In this document: one piece after another, positions 56,183 to 64,000 of the stretch
Position numbering within the stretch: position 1 is the first letter of the stretch
Layout: each line of letters starts with the position of its first letter
Source of the DNA: Nostoc desertorum CM1-VF14
Lineage (GTDB): Bacteria; Cyanobacteriota; Cyanobacteriia; Cyanobacteriales; Nostocaceae
Assembly: GCA_019359245.1 (NCBI GenBank)
Contig: JAHHHR010000009.1
Span: forward strand, 62,001 to 126,000
DNA: 64,000 nt
Direction of reading: 5' to 3'
Notes under the pieces: generated by a model
What the model saw: the letters and a program-made list of their open reading frames with translations, nothing else
What the model was told of the DNA's origin: nothing
Database searches by the model: none
Translations under genes and position numbers: made by a program

Positions 56183-57682
56183 ATGCTTTCCTTCCCCACA
56201 ACCTTGGCTCCTTTGCCCGAAATCATTGATGGCTTGCCGAATATTTCTGGTTGGGAAACAGAGGTTCTCTCTGTAGTTAACCATGATCAGCCAGTATTTT
56301 TACCAACAACAAATATCCGCTTAGAAGACGTAAATGCTGTGTTTGCGATCGCCTTACATATGCACCAGCCAACTATACCTGCTGGAAATGGTGGTACACT
56401 CATCAGCAATCTGCAATATATGTTTGAACATCCTCATGAAGGGGATAACCACAATGCAGAACCTTTTGCCCATTGTTACAGCCGCATGGGAGACTTGATC
56501 CCCGAACTTGTCAGTCAAGGGTGCAATCCTCGTGTGATGTTGGATTACTCAGGTAATCTTTTGTGGGGACTGCGGCAAATGAGACGCGATGATGTTCTCG
56601 ATAATCTTAAACGGATTACTTGCGATCGCACCTACCAACCTTATGTAGAATGGCTGGGTACAATGTGGGGTCATGCAGTTATTCCTTCCACACCCATAGC
56701 AGATATCAAATTGCATATCATCGCATGGCAACATCACTTTGCAGCAATTTTTGGCTGGGAAGCACTAGCGCGAGTCAAAGGATTTTCGCCCCCAGAAATG
56801 CACCTGCCAAATCACCCTGATGCTCTCTTTGAATTTGTGAAAGCGCTGAAAGAATGTGGATATCGCTGGCTACTTGTTCAAGAACATTCTGTAGAAACAA
56901 TTAGTGGTAAATCTCTTACCCACAAACATTTACCACATCGTTTAGTTGCCCGCAATTCTCAAGGCGAAACAATTAGTATTACAGCCTTAATTAAAACTCA
57001 AGGTTCGGATACTAAATTAGTCGCACAAATGCAGCCTTATTATGAAGCTAAAACATTATCCAAAGTCCAAATTGGTAGTGTTTTTGTGCCACCAATAGTT
57101 AGCCAAATTGGAGATGGTGAGAATGGCGGCGTGATGATGAATGAATTTCCGAGTGCGTTTAAACAAGCATGGTGGGATATGGTAAATAACGGCGGAGGAA
57201 AATCAGGCGTTGTTGCGATGTGCGGTACAGAATATTTAGAATTAATCGAAGCTGCTGGATGCAAACCTGAAGATTATCCAACTTGTCAGCCAGTGGGACA
57301 GCATAAAATTTGGGAGCGGGTTTCACTAGACAATAACCAACCTGAAACTGTAGAGAATGCAATTCAAGAATTAAAGCAAATAGACTCTAATTTTCATCTA
57401 GATGGAGCCTCGTGGACAAATCATATCAGTTGGGTAAAAGGATATGAAAATGTATTGTCTCCCATGTATCAATTAAGCAGTTTATTCCATCAAAAATTTG
57501 ACCCATTACAGCAAATTGATTTAGCAGAACCTGTTACCAGACAATCTCATTACCGTAACGTTCTTCTACATAACCTTTTGCTGCAAACCAGTTGTTTTCG
57601 TTATTGGGGACAAGGCGCTTGGACTGACTATGCACGGGAAATTCACCAACGTGGAGAAAGTTTGCTAAAAACGATATTTTAA
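56183..57682 (+). CDS. Glycoside hydrolase family 57 protein
   Basis: A 499-residue GH57 (alpha-glucan-active) enzyme. The N-terminal HMHQP motif, the MWGHAVIPSTP segment, PPEMHLPNHPDAL and late WWDMVNNGGG are recognisable family blocks. Activity could be amylase or glucanotransferase-like; the branch is not resolved by sequence. No signal peptide, so it acts in the cytoplasm, perhaps on glycogen. A MITE copy lies 61 nt after the stop. Confidence 0.85.
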   Translation: MLSFPTTLAPLPEIIDGLPNISGWETEVLSVVNHDQPVFLPTTNIRLEDVNAVFAIALHMHQPTIPAGNGGTLISNLQYMFEHPHEGDNHNAEPFAHCYSRMGDLIPELVSQGCNPRVMLDYSGNLLWGLRQMRRDDVLDNLKRITCDRTYQPYVEWLGTMWGHAVIPSTPIADIKLHIIAWQHHFAAIFGWEALARVKGFSPPEMHLPNHPDALFEFVKALKECGYRWLLVQEHSVETISGKSLTHKHLPHRLVARNSQGETISITALIKTQGSDTKLVAQMQPYYEAKTLSKVQIGSVFVPPIVSQIGDGENGGVMMNEFPSAFKQAWWDMVNNGGGKSGVVAMCGTEYLELIEAAGCKPEDYPTCQPVGQHKIWERVSLDNNQPETVENAIQELKQIDSNFHLDGASWTNHISWVKGYENVLSPMYQLSSLFHQKFDPLQQIDLAEPVTRQSHYRNVLLHNLLLQTSCFRYWGQGAWTDYAREIHQRGESLLKTIF

Positions 57683-57742
57683 TAATAAATAACTCAAGTG
57701 AGGGAATGAAACAGCCTTGCTTTTTAAGGGTAGGGCTTGCAA

Positions 57743-57884
57743 TACAGCAGTTTTCTTTTGCATGAGGTACAAAGTCACTGGTTTTGAGGCAGGAGGCAGC
57801 TATGCTGGAGGCAGGAAGGAGAAGAAGAATAATTTGATTTGTGAATCCTTGGTTCTGTACTTCATTTAGCTGCAAACTGCTGTA
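57743..57884. mobile_element. MITE-like element, copy 2 (142 bp)
   Basis: Same element as 26226-26364, TACAGCAGTTTTC at the left end and GCAAACTGCTGTA at the right. It differs by a few substitutions and a small insertion (GGCAGGAAGGAGAAG). It covers the 5' end of the remnant that follows. Confidence 0.85.
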
Positions 57885-58038
57885 TATAACAGATTCTGGA
57901 TTTTACCGTTTCCATATATCACAAACCGGAGAAATTTCAGAAATTGGCTATTTTGAGACAGAAAAGTTAGTGATGGAAGAAGTTAATAAAGAGTTTGAAG
58001 TTTCTTTAAATGAGTGGGAAACCTTAAATACTATCTAA
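57885..58038 (+). pseudogene. C-terminal gene remnant fused to the MITE
   Basis: A frame that begins inside the MITE (57841) continues as DSGFYRFHISQTGEISEIGY and EEVNKEFEVSLNEWETLNTI to TAA at 58036-58038. The part after the element looks like the acidic end of a real protein; the start has been replaced. I do not recognise the family. Confidence 0.45.
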
Positions 58039-58162
58039 GCATTTTAAACTTATAAAAGAATAATTTCAGCACGATATCATTCTGATTTCAAAATCATTAT
58101 TTGAACAATTTCCTTATTTGAAAAAGTTGTTAATATGCGTGACATTCTTCTAAGTAAACATT

Positions 58163-59521
58163 CTACACTAGAGGTAACAATATTTCAAATTTTGTACCTA
58201 TACCAATCTGTGAATGGAAACTTAATTTTCCTCCATGTCTCACGGTGATAATTCGATAGCTTACTGCTAAACTAGTATTTTTACTATTTTTTGTTTCAAG
58301 CGAAAAAGACTCCATAATTTGCTGTTGCAATTCTTGAGACATTCCAGTCCCATTGTCGGCAATGCGAATTAATACCCAGCGAGAATCTGGTGCATTTGGG
58401 TTGCTTGCTTCCTGGGAAATTACTTCTGTAGTAATCTCAATTCGGGGTTTTTGAAGAGTTTTTGTATCTTCTATATGCAACTGCTGTCGCACTGCTTCAT
58501 TGAGTAAAGTATCCACAACCTCGCTGAAAATATTCATCAAAACCTGGTTGATTTGCCCCATAAAGCAATAGACTGGAGGTAATTGACCATAGTATTTGAC
58601 GATTTCAATTTCTCCTTGAAGACGGCTATTAATTAATAAAATAATACTATCTATACAAGCGTGTAAATCTACTGGTTTGGGATAAAGCTCGTCGATATGG
58701 CAGAAGTTTTGTAAGCTGGTAACGAGTTTTTTTAATCTTTCTGCTCCGGTGCGGATACTAGCAAGCGATCGCGACAAATCTTGTTCTAAAAAATCAAATT
58801 CAATCTCTTCTTTAATCTGATTAATTGCCTGGGGAACCGATGGTAACTCTTGCTCGTAAGCCGCTATCAGCTTGAGTAAATCTTGACTGTAGTTTGAAAC
58901 GTAAGTTATATTACCCCAAATAAAACCCACTGGGTCTAAAATTTCGTGCGCTACGCCATCTACCAAACGTCCTAGATTTGCCATTTTATCATTTTGAATC
59001 ATTTGGGCTTGGCTGCGTTCATACCGCACCAGATTGTCAATTCCTCGAATTTGCCAAGAAATAATATTCAATTCTTGTACATCTAACAATCTATAAGCAC
59101 CAGATTCTGTTTCTACTACAATTGGTTCTGCTAAGAATTCTGGCGATCGCTTTAAGCTAAGTTGCATTGCAGTTAAAATCGATGTTGTATCAGCAAGCAG
59201 CAACATTGGTATCCGCGCATAGCTGTAGAGAACGGCTAATGGTTGGTGAACCAATAACTCTTGTCCATAGGGACGAATCAAAAATTCCAGCAGTCGGTGC
59301 CGCGAAATCATCCCAATAAACTTTCCTTGTTCTACCAAAATTACTCCTGGTAGCAGAGGGTATTTTTCGAAAAAATTAGCCACTTCCATACCAGTGCGGT
59401 TGATTTCCACTGGAAAGTTGTACATTGGTAGTTCTTGGAGGGTTGAATCTAAATCGATATCGCGATCGCTACCAAGAGACACAAATGGCGGTGAGATTTG
59501 GCAACTGAATTCTTCTGACAC
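58163..59521 (-). CDS. Sensor histidine kinase with N-terminal CBS-like domains
   Basis: A 452-residue cytoplasmic kinase. Residues 20-155 resemble a CBS pair (VEINRTGMEVANFFEKYPLLPGV, MISRHRLLEFLIRPYGQEL). The phosphoacceptor His192 lies in DGVAHEILDPVGF. The ATPase domain has an N-box (INQVLMNIFSEVVDTLLNEA) and IADNGTGMS, though the typical lid Gly-rich box is short. It probably senses adenine nucleotides or a redox signal via CBS; partner regulator not in the window. Confidence 0.85.
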   Translation of the reverse strand: MSEEFSCQISPPFVSLGSDRDIDLDSTLQELPMYNFPVEINRTGMEVANFFEKYPLLPGVILVEQGKFIGMISRHRLLEFLIRPYGQELLVHQPLAVLYSYARIPMLLLADTTSILTAMQLSLKRSPEFLAEPIVVETESGAYRLLDVQELNIISWQIRGIDNLVRYERSQAQMIQNDKMANLGRLVDGVAHEILDPVGFIWGNITYVSNYSQDLLKLIAAYEQELPSVPQAINQIKEEIEFDFLEQDLSRSLASIRTGAERLKKLVTSLQNFCHIDELYPKPVDLHACIDSIILLINSRLQGEIEIVKYYGQLPPVYCFMGQINQVLMNIFSEVVDTLLNEAVRQQLHIEDTKTLQKPRIEITTEVISQEASNPNAPDSRWVLIRIADNGTGMSQELQQQIMESFSLETKNSKNTSLAVSYRIITVRHGGKLSFHSQIGIGTKFEILLPLV

Positions 59522-59994
59522 TAGACACCCTGATTTTTACAAAGACAGGTAAACAATAAGTTAATATTTTACATTCTGCCACCGTCTAAATCCGGTTTCG
59601 ATTGAGGTATTTAATAAAACTAGTACACCTAGCTATTTATTCTGAGGCGGTTGTGGAGATAAGCGGTGTCTACGTTCGCAAGAGCTTGCCGCAGACGAAC
59701 GCTCTTGCTAGCTTGCTTCCCTCTAAGGGTACGAATACTCGCTAACACTTCACTATCAATGTCGTCTTTTTTCACCTTGAACCTTAAAATTGCTCAAGTG
59801 AAATTTAAACTTGCCTTTCACAATTACTGCCCAATTGCGTAGACGCGGAGCGGCTTGTCGTTAGACATCGTTCGGCATTGAACCAGAAGCCTAATATTAG
59901 GCTACGAATTACGAATTAAAAAGGGGTGGTGTAAAAGAGCCATCTGTGGCTTAATTTGTTTAGACACAATTTTACTGCTACTAGGGTAATCACG
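59522..59994. other. Repeat-bearing gap
   Basis: About 470 bases. GCAAGAGC (59690-59697) faces GCTCTTGC (59721-59728) around TTGCCGCAGAC, a palindromic repeat of the dispersed kind; AGACGCGGAGCGGCTTGTCG (59840-59859) is another. No gene seen. Confidence 0.5.
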
Positions 59995-61146
59995 ATGACA
60001 AATAGACCTCCTTCTGAACCGGAGTCATCCCAAAGAACTGCCCTTGGCTTTGATGAGTTTATAGCCATTCTAGTTGCCTTCGCCACTATTGGAGCAATTC
60101 TTTTTTGGTCATTGTCCCGCAGGGATTCTAGCTGGAACTTCAACGGGTTGCTATCGCCTTCCTCTACTCCCTCTCCTAGTGTTCAACCAAATCAAGTATT
60201 GCCCTCTTCTACTCCCAAGGTAGAGCCAAATACAGCCCGCAACAACGTTTTGCCATCGTCTCCACCTGAGGCTGTTGTTGAACCTACGACACGTTCATTC
60301 CCAACTAACAGCACAACTTCTTCCCGCACAGTGTTACCATCAACTCATGTAATTCCAACTCAATCCTCACAACTACAGACACCTGTACCCTCTTCAGCAG
60401 GACTTGAGTCATCAGTTACATTATCAGCATTGCCTTTAGTAACTCCAGCAAAACAAAAATCCATCATTCCACCGCCAATTGCATTTAACGATGTACCCAA
60501 TAACTTTTGGGGTCGGCGTTTTATAGATGTTCTTTCTTCCCGTGGTATTCTCAAGGGGTTTCCTGATTATTCTTTTAGACCAAATCAGCCTGTAAACCGC
60601 GCCGAATTTGCTGCTATATTGCAAAAAGCCTTTGACCAAGACCCAACTAAAACTGCGATCGCATTTCAAGATGTACCAGCAAAATTCTGGGCAGCTCCAG
60701 CAATTGACAAAACCATAAGTGCCGGATTTCTCAAAGGCTATCCGAAAAAAACCTTCAAACCACAACAAAATATTTCACGAGTGCAAGTTTTAGTTGCCCT
60801 TGCTAGTGGGTTAAATTTGAAAGCACCCACTTCCCCAAATCAGATTTTAAGTGTTTATAAAGATGCTAAAAACATTCCAACCTATGCTACCAGCAAAATA
60901 GCTGCTGCTACAGCCAATGGTTTGGTAGTTAACTATCCAAATTCAAAAATTCTTGCTCCCAACAAAGCAGCTACTCGTGCTGAAGTAGCAGCAATGATTC
61001 ATCAAGCTTTAGTAAAACGGGGCAAGTTGGAGGCAATCCCATCTCAAAATATTGTGCGTAGGCGTAGCTTGTCTTCAGTATCTTCGCGCGCCCCAAAGCC
61101 GAACTTAAAAGGTAACTTGTCAGCAGAAAGCTCGGCTCAACGATAA
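59995..61146 (+). CDS. S-layer homology (SLH) domain protein
   Basis: A 383-residue envelope protein. One membrane helix near the N-terminus (FIAILVAFATIGAILFWSL) is followed by a Ser/Thr/Pro-rich linker, then three SLH-like motifs: NFWGRRFIDVLSSRGILKGFP with RPNQPVNRAEFAAIL, AAPAIDKTISAGFLKGYP, and TSKIAAATANGLVVNYP with KAATRAEVAAMI. SLH domains bind peptidoglycan-linked polymers, so it may join cytoplasmic membrane and wall. ATG 59995 (MTNRPPSEP) replaces the TTG 59956 start of the open frame. Confidence 0.9.
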   Translation: MTNRPPSEPESSQRTALGFDEFIAILVAFATIGAILFWSLSRRDSSWNFNGLLSPSSTPSPSVQPNQVLPSSTPKVEPNTARNNVLPSSPPEAVVEPTTRSFPTNSTTSSRTVLPSTHVIPTQSSQLQTPVPSSAGLESSVTLSALPLVTPAKQKSIIPPPIAFNDVPNNFWGRRFIDVLSSRGILKGFPDYSFRPNQPVNRAEFAAILQKAFDQDPTKTAIAFQDVPAKFWAAPAIDKTISAGFLKGYPKKTFKPQQNISRVQVLVALASGLNLKAPTSPNQILSVYKDAKNIPTYATSKIAAATANGLVVNYPNSKILAPNKAATRAEVAAMIHQALVKRGKLEAIPSQNIVRRRSLSSVSSRAPKPNLKGNLSAESSAQR

Positions 61147-61183
61147 TTACTAATTCGTAATAAACTTCGTAGGTAATTTTGGG

Positions 61184-61220
61184 AGAAGTCTGATCACCGA
61201 CTTTCGATGATCAGACTTCT
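61184..61220. terminator. Hairpin between convergent genes
   Basis: AGAAGTCTGATCA pairs perfectly with TGATCAGACTTCT around an 11-nt loop, between the converging SLH and CURT1 genes. It could serve both directions, although no long T-run follows. Confidence 0.6.
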
Positions 61221-61298
61221 GCGATTTTGATTTAGAGCGTACTCCTACACAGGAGCAAGCTAGGCGTAGCGTCTTATAGAGAAGCGATAATTTAGATA

Positions 61299-61736
61299 TT
61301 AAGCTTCTGGAATTCCTTTACCAACCACTTGTGATTTAAGAGTGGTAATTTCATTAGTTAATTCTTTCCTGGTTGAGGCTTTGAGTAAATAGCGGTAAAC
61401 AAACCAGGCAGAGTAACCAATACCAATCAACTCAAAAGTAGGTGCTACCAAGGGGATATCATTCAAAGCATCTAATATTGCCAAGAGTACTTTAACCCCA
61501 ACAATTGATCCCACAATTATACCAACAGTGATCAGGGGTTGCTTGTATTGATTAAAGAAGCTTCCTAGATATTCTGGCAATGTTGCTAAAAAGCTAGAAA
61601 TTTGCTCACCATATTTTTGCCATTCATCTTGAGACTGTGCGGGAGGTTGGAGTTTGGTGATGGTTCCCGTTTGGCTGTTGATCTCTGCCACTGTAGTATC
61701 TTTAGATGTGGTTTCGGTAAATTCTTGTTCTGGCAT
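61299..61736 (-). CDS. CAAD/CURVATURE THYLAKOID 1 (CURT1) domain protein
   Basis: A 145-residue thylakoid membrane protein. The soluble N-terminus is acidic; the CAAD domain (about 45-140) has an amphipathic helix (EQISSFLATLPEYLGSFFNQYK), two membrane helices (LITVGIIVGSIVGVKVLLAILDAL, LVAPTFELIGIGYSAWFVYRYL in pieces) and a basic end (KASTRKELTNEITTL). Family members bend thylakoid membranes. AAATTTACGGGAGTT precedes the ATG. Confidence 0.9.
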   Translation of the reverse strand: MPEQEFTETTSKDTTVAEINSQTGTITKLQPPAQSQDEWQKYGEQISSFLATLPEYLGSFFNQYKQPLITVGIIVGSIVGVKVLLAILDALNDIPLVAPTFELIGIGYSAWFVYRYLLKASTRKELTNEITTLKSQVVGKGIPEA

Positions 61737-62785
61737 TTTAACTCCCGTAAATTTGACAGTTGAGTTTTTCTAATCTGGATAATTACAACCAAAAGGCTGT
61801 TGATTAGGTAATGCACAAGTGCATTAGTACAATTGTGTACAGGGCACAAAAAGGTTTTAGTGTCCTATAACTATAATTGCCTCATAATATCTACTGCATC
61901 AACTACAAGGTAGAAAGACAGTAGGAGGATAGAACTAAGAAGACGGCAGGATGTACTATAGCCAGCTTTCTGAGTTCTTTTTTGAATCAACTGGAATCCT
62001 CAGGTTGTAATTATCCCATTCCGTGTCATTTGCTCATAATCGTACTAAATTTAAGTACGAATCATGCAAAAATCTATCTACCTCTCATTTATATAAGCCT
62101 AAAAACCGATTTTAGCCGATATTAAAGCTATCTTAAGCCGCATTCGTCAATTAACGCATTCGTATTGATATTAATACGTAATAAAGGTTTTCGTGTATTC
62201 ATATAGACTAGACTGTAGAAGTATTTTATGATATGTATGCCTATTTATTCGGGAGCAGGCAGATAAGGGAGAAATAACTCATACTTCTCTTCTTAGGCTG
62301 CGCTCGAAGCATAGCTATGCCGCAGGCTTTACGGCTACGCTCAGAACAAGCTTAGTACATACAAGTCAGTACAAGTGCCCCATGCCCAAGGAATGTTAAA
62401 GCTTTTGTTTTTTTCCTGATTGTATTAATTTTATAAGGAAGCAGTTAAGGTAGAGTAGTGGCATACTTGATGGCAAGAACTTATTGCTATCAACCAGATA
62501 TTGAGGAAAGTGTTGTGGTAAGGAGAAGACAGTCTCAGATAGGTCTTTTAGTGTAGGGAATTATTCCTTACTGTTAAAAAAGTGAATTCTATTCGCTGTC
62601 AGTAAGTGTACTTAGCAGCATTGCTATCATAACTACTCATACTATATAAGGTTATGTTAATTATCTAGTAAGTAATGATTTGCTATTGCTATAAAACAAG
62701 ATAATGTAAATGTTAATCACCAATTAAATTGTTTGCACAAGCTAAACTGATTTGGTGATTTTTGCGGGAAGGCTAGGAGGTTTAA
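61737..62785. other. Long intergenic region before the sensor kinase
   Basis: About 1050 bases with no gene. TAATGCAC-AA-GTGCATTA at 61811-61828 is a perfect hairpin close to the CURT1 gene start and could regulate it. CGTACTAAATTTAAGTACG at 62040-62058 is a near-palindrome. GGCTGCGCTCGAAGCATAGC (62297-62316) is a dispersed repeat. Confidence 0.45.
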
Positions 62786-62839
62786 GAAATACCTTCCTCA
62801 AAAGCCAACCCTATCGACAGCAGTTCAGAAAGCAAAAAA

Positions 62840-64000
62840 GTGTCAGCCGAAGAGCCATCGACAGACGAACTCCCGACCATAGAATTTCCCTCACGAGGGA
62901 AACTCAAAGCCAGTTCTTGGCGCATCCATCAAAAAATTGGCTATGGGTATTTTGTAGCTATCGGAATTGGCTTTTTTGGCTCACTGACTGGGTTAGTGAT
63001 CGCCAACTACTACCGGGGAAGGGAAGTCAGGCAATTCAATCAAGCCTATGAACAGGGGCAGCTACTGAGTAATTATAAAGATGCGGTAGTAGGGGCGCAA
63101 TTACATAGCTCTAACCTAGTTGCTGTATTGGAAAATCCACAACAGCTAGAAAGCAAAAAAGCCGATTTTCTGAAGAATGTTGAAAAAGCCAAGCAATTAG
63201 AATCAAAAATTGCCGGATTTATCGACAGTAAACCTAAAAGACTAGCAGCAACAAGTTCAACTTTACAGACGTTATTGCTGGATTACAAGAATAACTTAAA
63301 AGCTCATGTTGACCAAATCGAGATCGTCTTAAAAGAAGTTGGCTCCCCACAAGTGCAGCCTCAGCAGATTTCCGCTGCCCGATCGCAGTTATTGACAATT
63401 ATGCGTGGTCAAACGGCCGTGCGACTAGATCAGCTTTCTCAAAACTTGGCTAATATCCTGCAAACTGCTGAAGTTCAAGAGCAAGAAAGGCAAAAAGCGG
63501 TTGAGCAGGCAAAAGTAGTTGAGCGGTTCATCGTGATTATGAGTATGCTGGTTTCGGTGGCGATCGCAGCTATTGTAGCTTGGCGTACCAGTCGAGCGAT
63601 CGCAGAACCGGTTATCACTGTCACCCAAGTAGCTGAACAAGTGGCGAGAAAACATAATTTTGATTTGCGAGCGCCTGTTACTACTGAAGATGAAATTGGA
63701 CTACTCGCCAAATCTCTAAACCGTCTGATTGAGCGGGTATCTGAGCGAACAAAAGAACTACAACAAGCTAAAGAACTAGCGGAAGCTGCTAGCAAAGCAA
63801 AAAGCATATTTCTGGCCAATGTCAGTCACGAATTACGCACACCATTAAATGCTGTCATTGGCTTGAGCCAACTTTTAGAAGATGATGCTACCGATCTTGG
63901 TTTATCGGTAGACTTTATCACAGATTTAGAAACAATTAACTCTGCTGGTAAGCACCTATTGCACTTGATTAACGAAATCCTCGACTTGTCAAAAATTGAA
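62840..64000 (+). CDS. Membrane sensor histidine kinase (3' end outside the window)
   Basis: At least 387 residues. Two membrane helices (about 36-56 and 223-243) bracket a periplasmic helical region; a HAMP linker ([20 protein letters not shown]) and coiled coil precede the HisKA domain, with phosphoacceptor His near 330 in [13 protein letters not shown]. The rest, perhaps with receiver domains, lies beyond the window. Start is unclear: the open frame begins at 62786 with an ideal AGGAGG (62775-62780) but its first near-start codon is ATA 62789; GTG 62840 is the first standard start. Confidence 0.88.
   Translation, partial: MSAEEPSTDELPTIEFPSRGKLKASSWRIHQKIGYGYFVAIGIGFFGSLTGLVIANYYRGREVRQFNQAYEQGQLLSNYKDAVVGAQLHSSNLVAVLENPQQLESKKADFLKNVEKAKQLESKIAGFIDSKPKRLAATSSTLQTLLLDYKNNLKAHVDQIEIVLKEVGSPQVQPQQISAARSQLLTIMRGQTAVRLDQLSQNLANILQTAEVQEQERQKAVEQAKVVERFIVIMSMLVSVAIAAIVAWRTSRAIAEPVITVTQVAEQVARKHNFDLRAPVTTEDEIGLLAKSLNRLIERVSERTKELQQAKELAEAASKAKSIFLANVSHELRTPLNAVIGLSQLLEDDATDLGLSVDFITDLETINSAGKHLLHLINEILDLSKIE

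Noticed and set aside
62752..63051. 99-codon plus-strand frame at the sensor kinase start
   Set aside because: Overlaps the kinase in another frame; the kinase frame has clear membrane and HAMP/HisKA features.
1..64000. tRNA, rRNA or integrase-att sites
   Set aside because: I found no convincing T-loop and acceptor pairing, no rRNA-like sequence and no integrase gene.

Overview
The window is chromosome-like DNA from a filamentous, probably Nostocales-type cyanobacterium. Support comes from frequent GCGATCGC (HIP1) octamers, a CAAD/CURT1 thylakoid protein, a plastoquinone-type chorismate lyase and UbiA pair, SLH and AvaK-like PRC/DUF2382 proteins, several Uma2 proteins, STAND NTPases, a caspase homologue and many small dispersed palindromic repeats. 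I found no rRNA, tRNA or CRISPR array. Names rest on motifs I can read; no database search was possible.

Layout. 0-3.3 kb: hopanoid-type glycosyltransferase, GNAT acetyltransferase, and an AbiEii-type nucleotidyltransferase gene interrupted by a 27-nt palindromic repeat. 3.3-8.6 kb: a redox/xenobiotic cluster with an ArsR repressor divergent from thioredoxin, then SDR, old-yellow-enzyme reductase, nitroreductase, SDR and methyltransferase. A perfect palindrome between arsR and trx is a good operator candidate. 9.2-18 kb: a double-glycine peptide, a methyltransferase, a GST, a decayed GNAT gene, acyltransferase, MoaD/ThiS, Uma2, TPR protein and acetyl-CoA synthetase. 18-19.9 kb is repeat-rich, with a truncated endonuclease-like gene and a 62-bp hairpin-bearing tandem repeat. 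20-21.5 kb: UbiA and chorismate lyase, the first two steps from chorismate to plastoquinone. 21.5-30.5 kb is an accessory island: an AT-rich segment bounded by short inverted repeats, a 14-WD40 NB-ARC protein, a MITE, a Uma2 relic, two unknown genes and a second STAND/TPR protein.

31-46 kb is mostly core: mnmA, sat, an inactive-looking (Tyr/Ser) caspase homologue, three PRC/DUF2382 paralogues, a KirBac channel and a DUF1400 hydrolase. 46.7-53.5 kb is the most interesting locus: an HlyD adaptor, three almost identical tandem double-glycine peptide genes, a fourth related peptide and a C39-peptidase ABC exporter, with no recognisable peptide-modifying enzyme. It resembles a secretion system for small GG-leader proteins, such as bacteriocins or the EbfG/PteB/EbfE biofilm proteins of Synechococcus elongatus. 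54-64 kb: SDR, a 5'-truncated ScyD/ScyE-like gene, a GH57 enzyme, a second MITE copy over a gene remnant, a CBS-like histidine kinase, an SLH protein, a CURT1 protein and a membrane sensor kinase cut by the window end.
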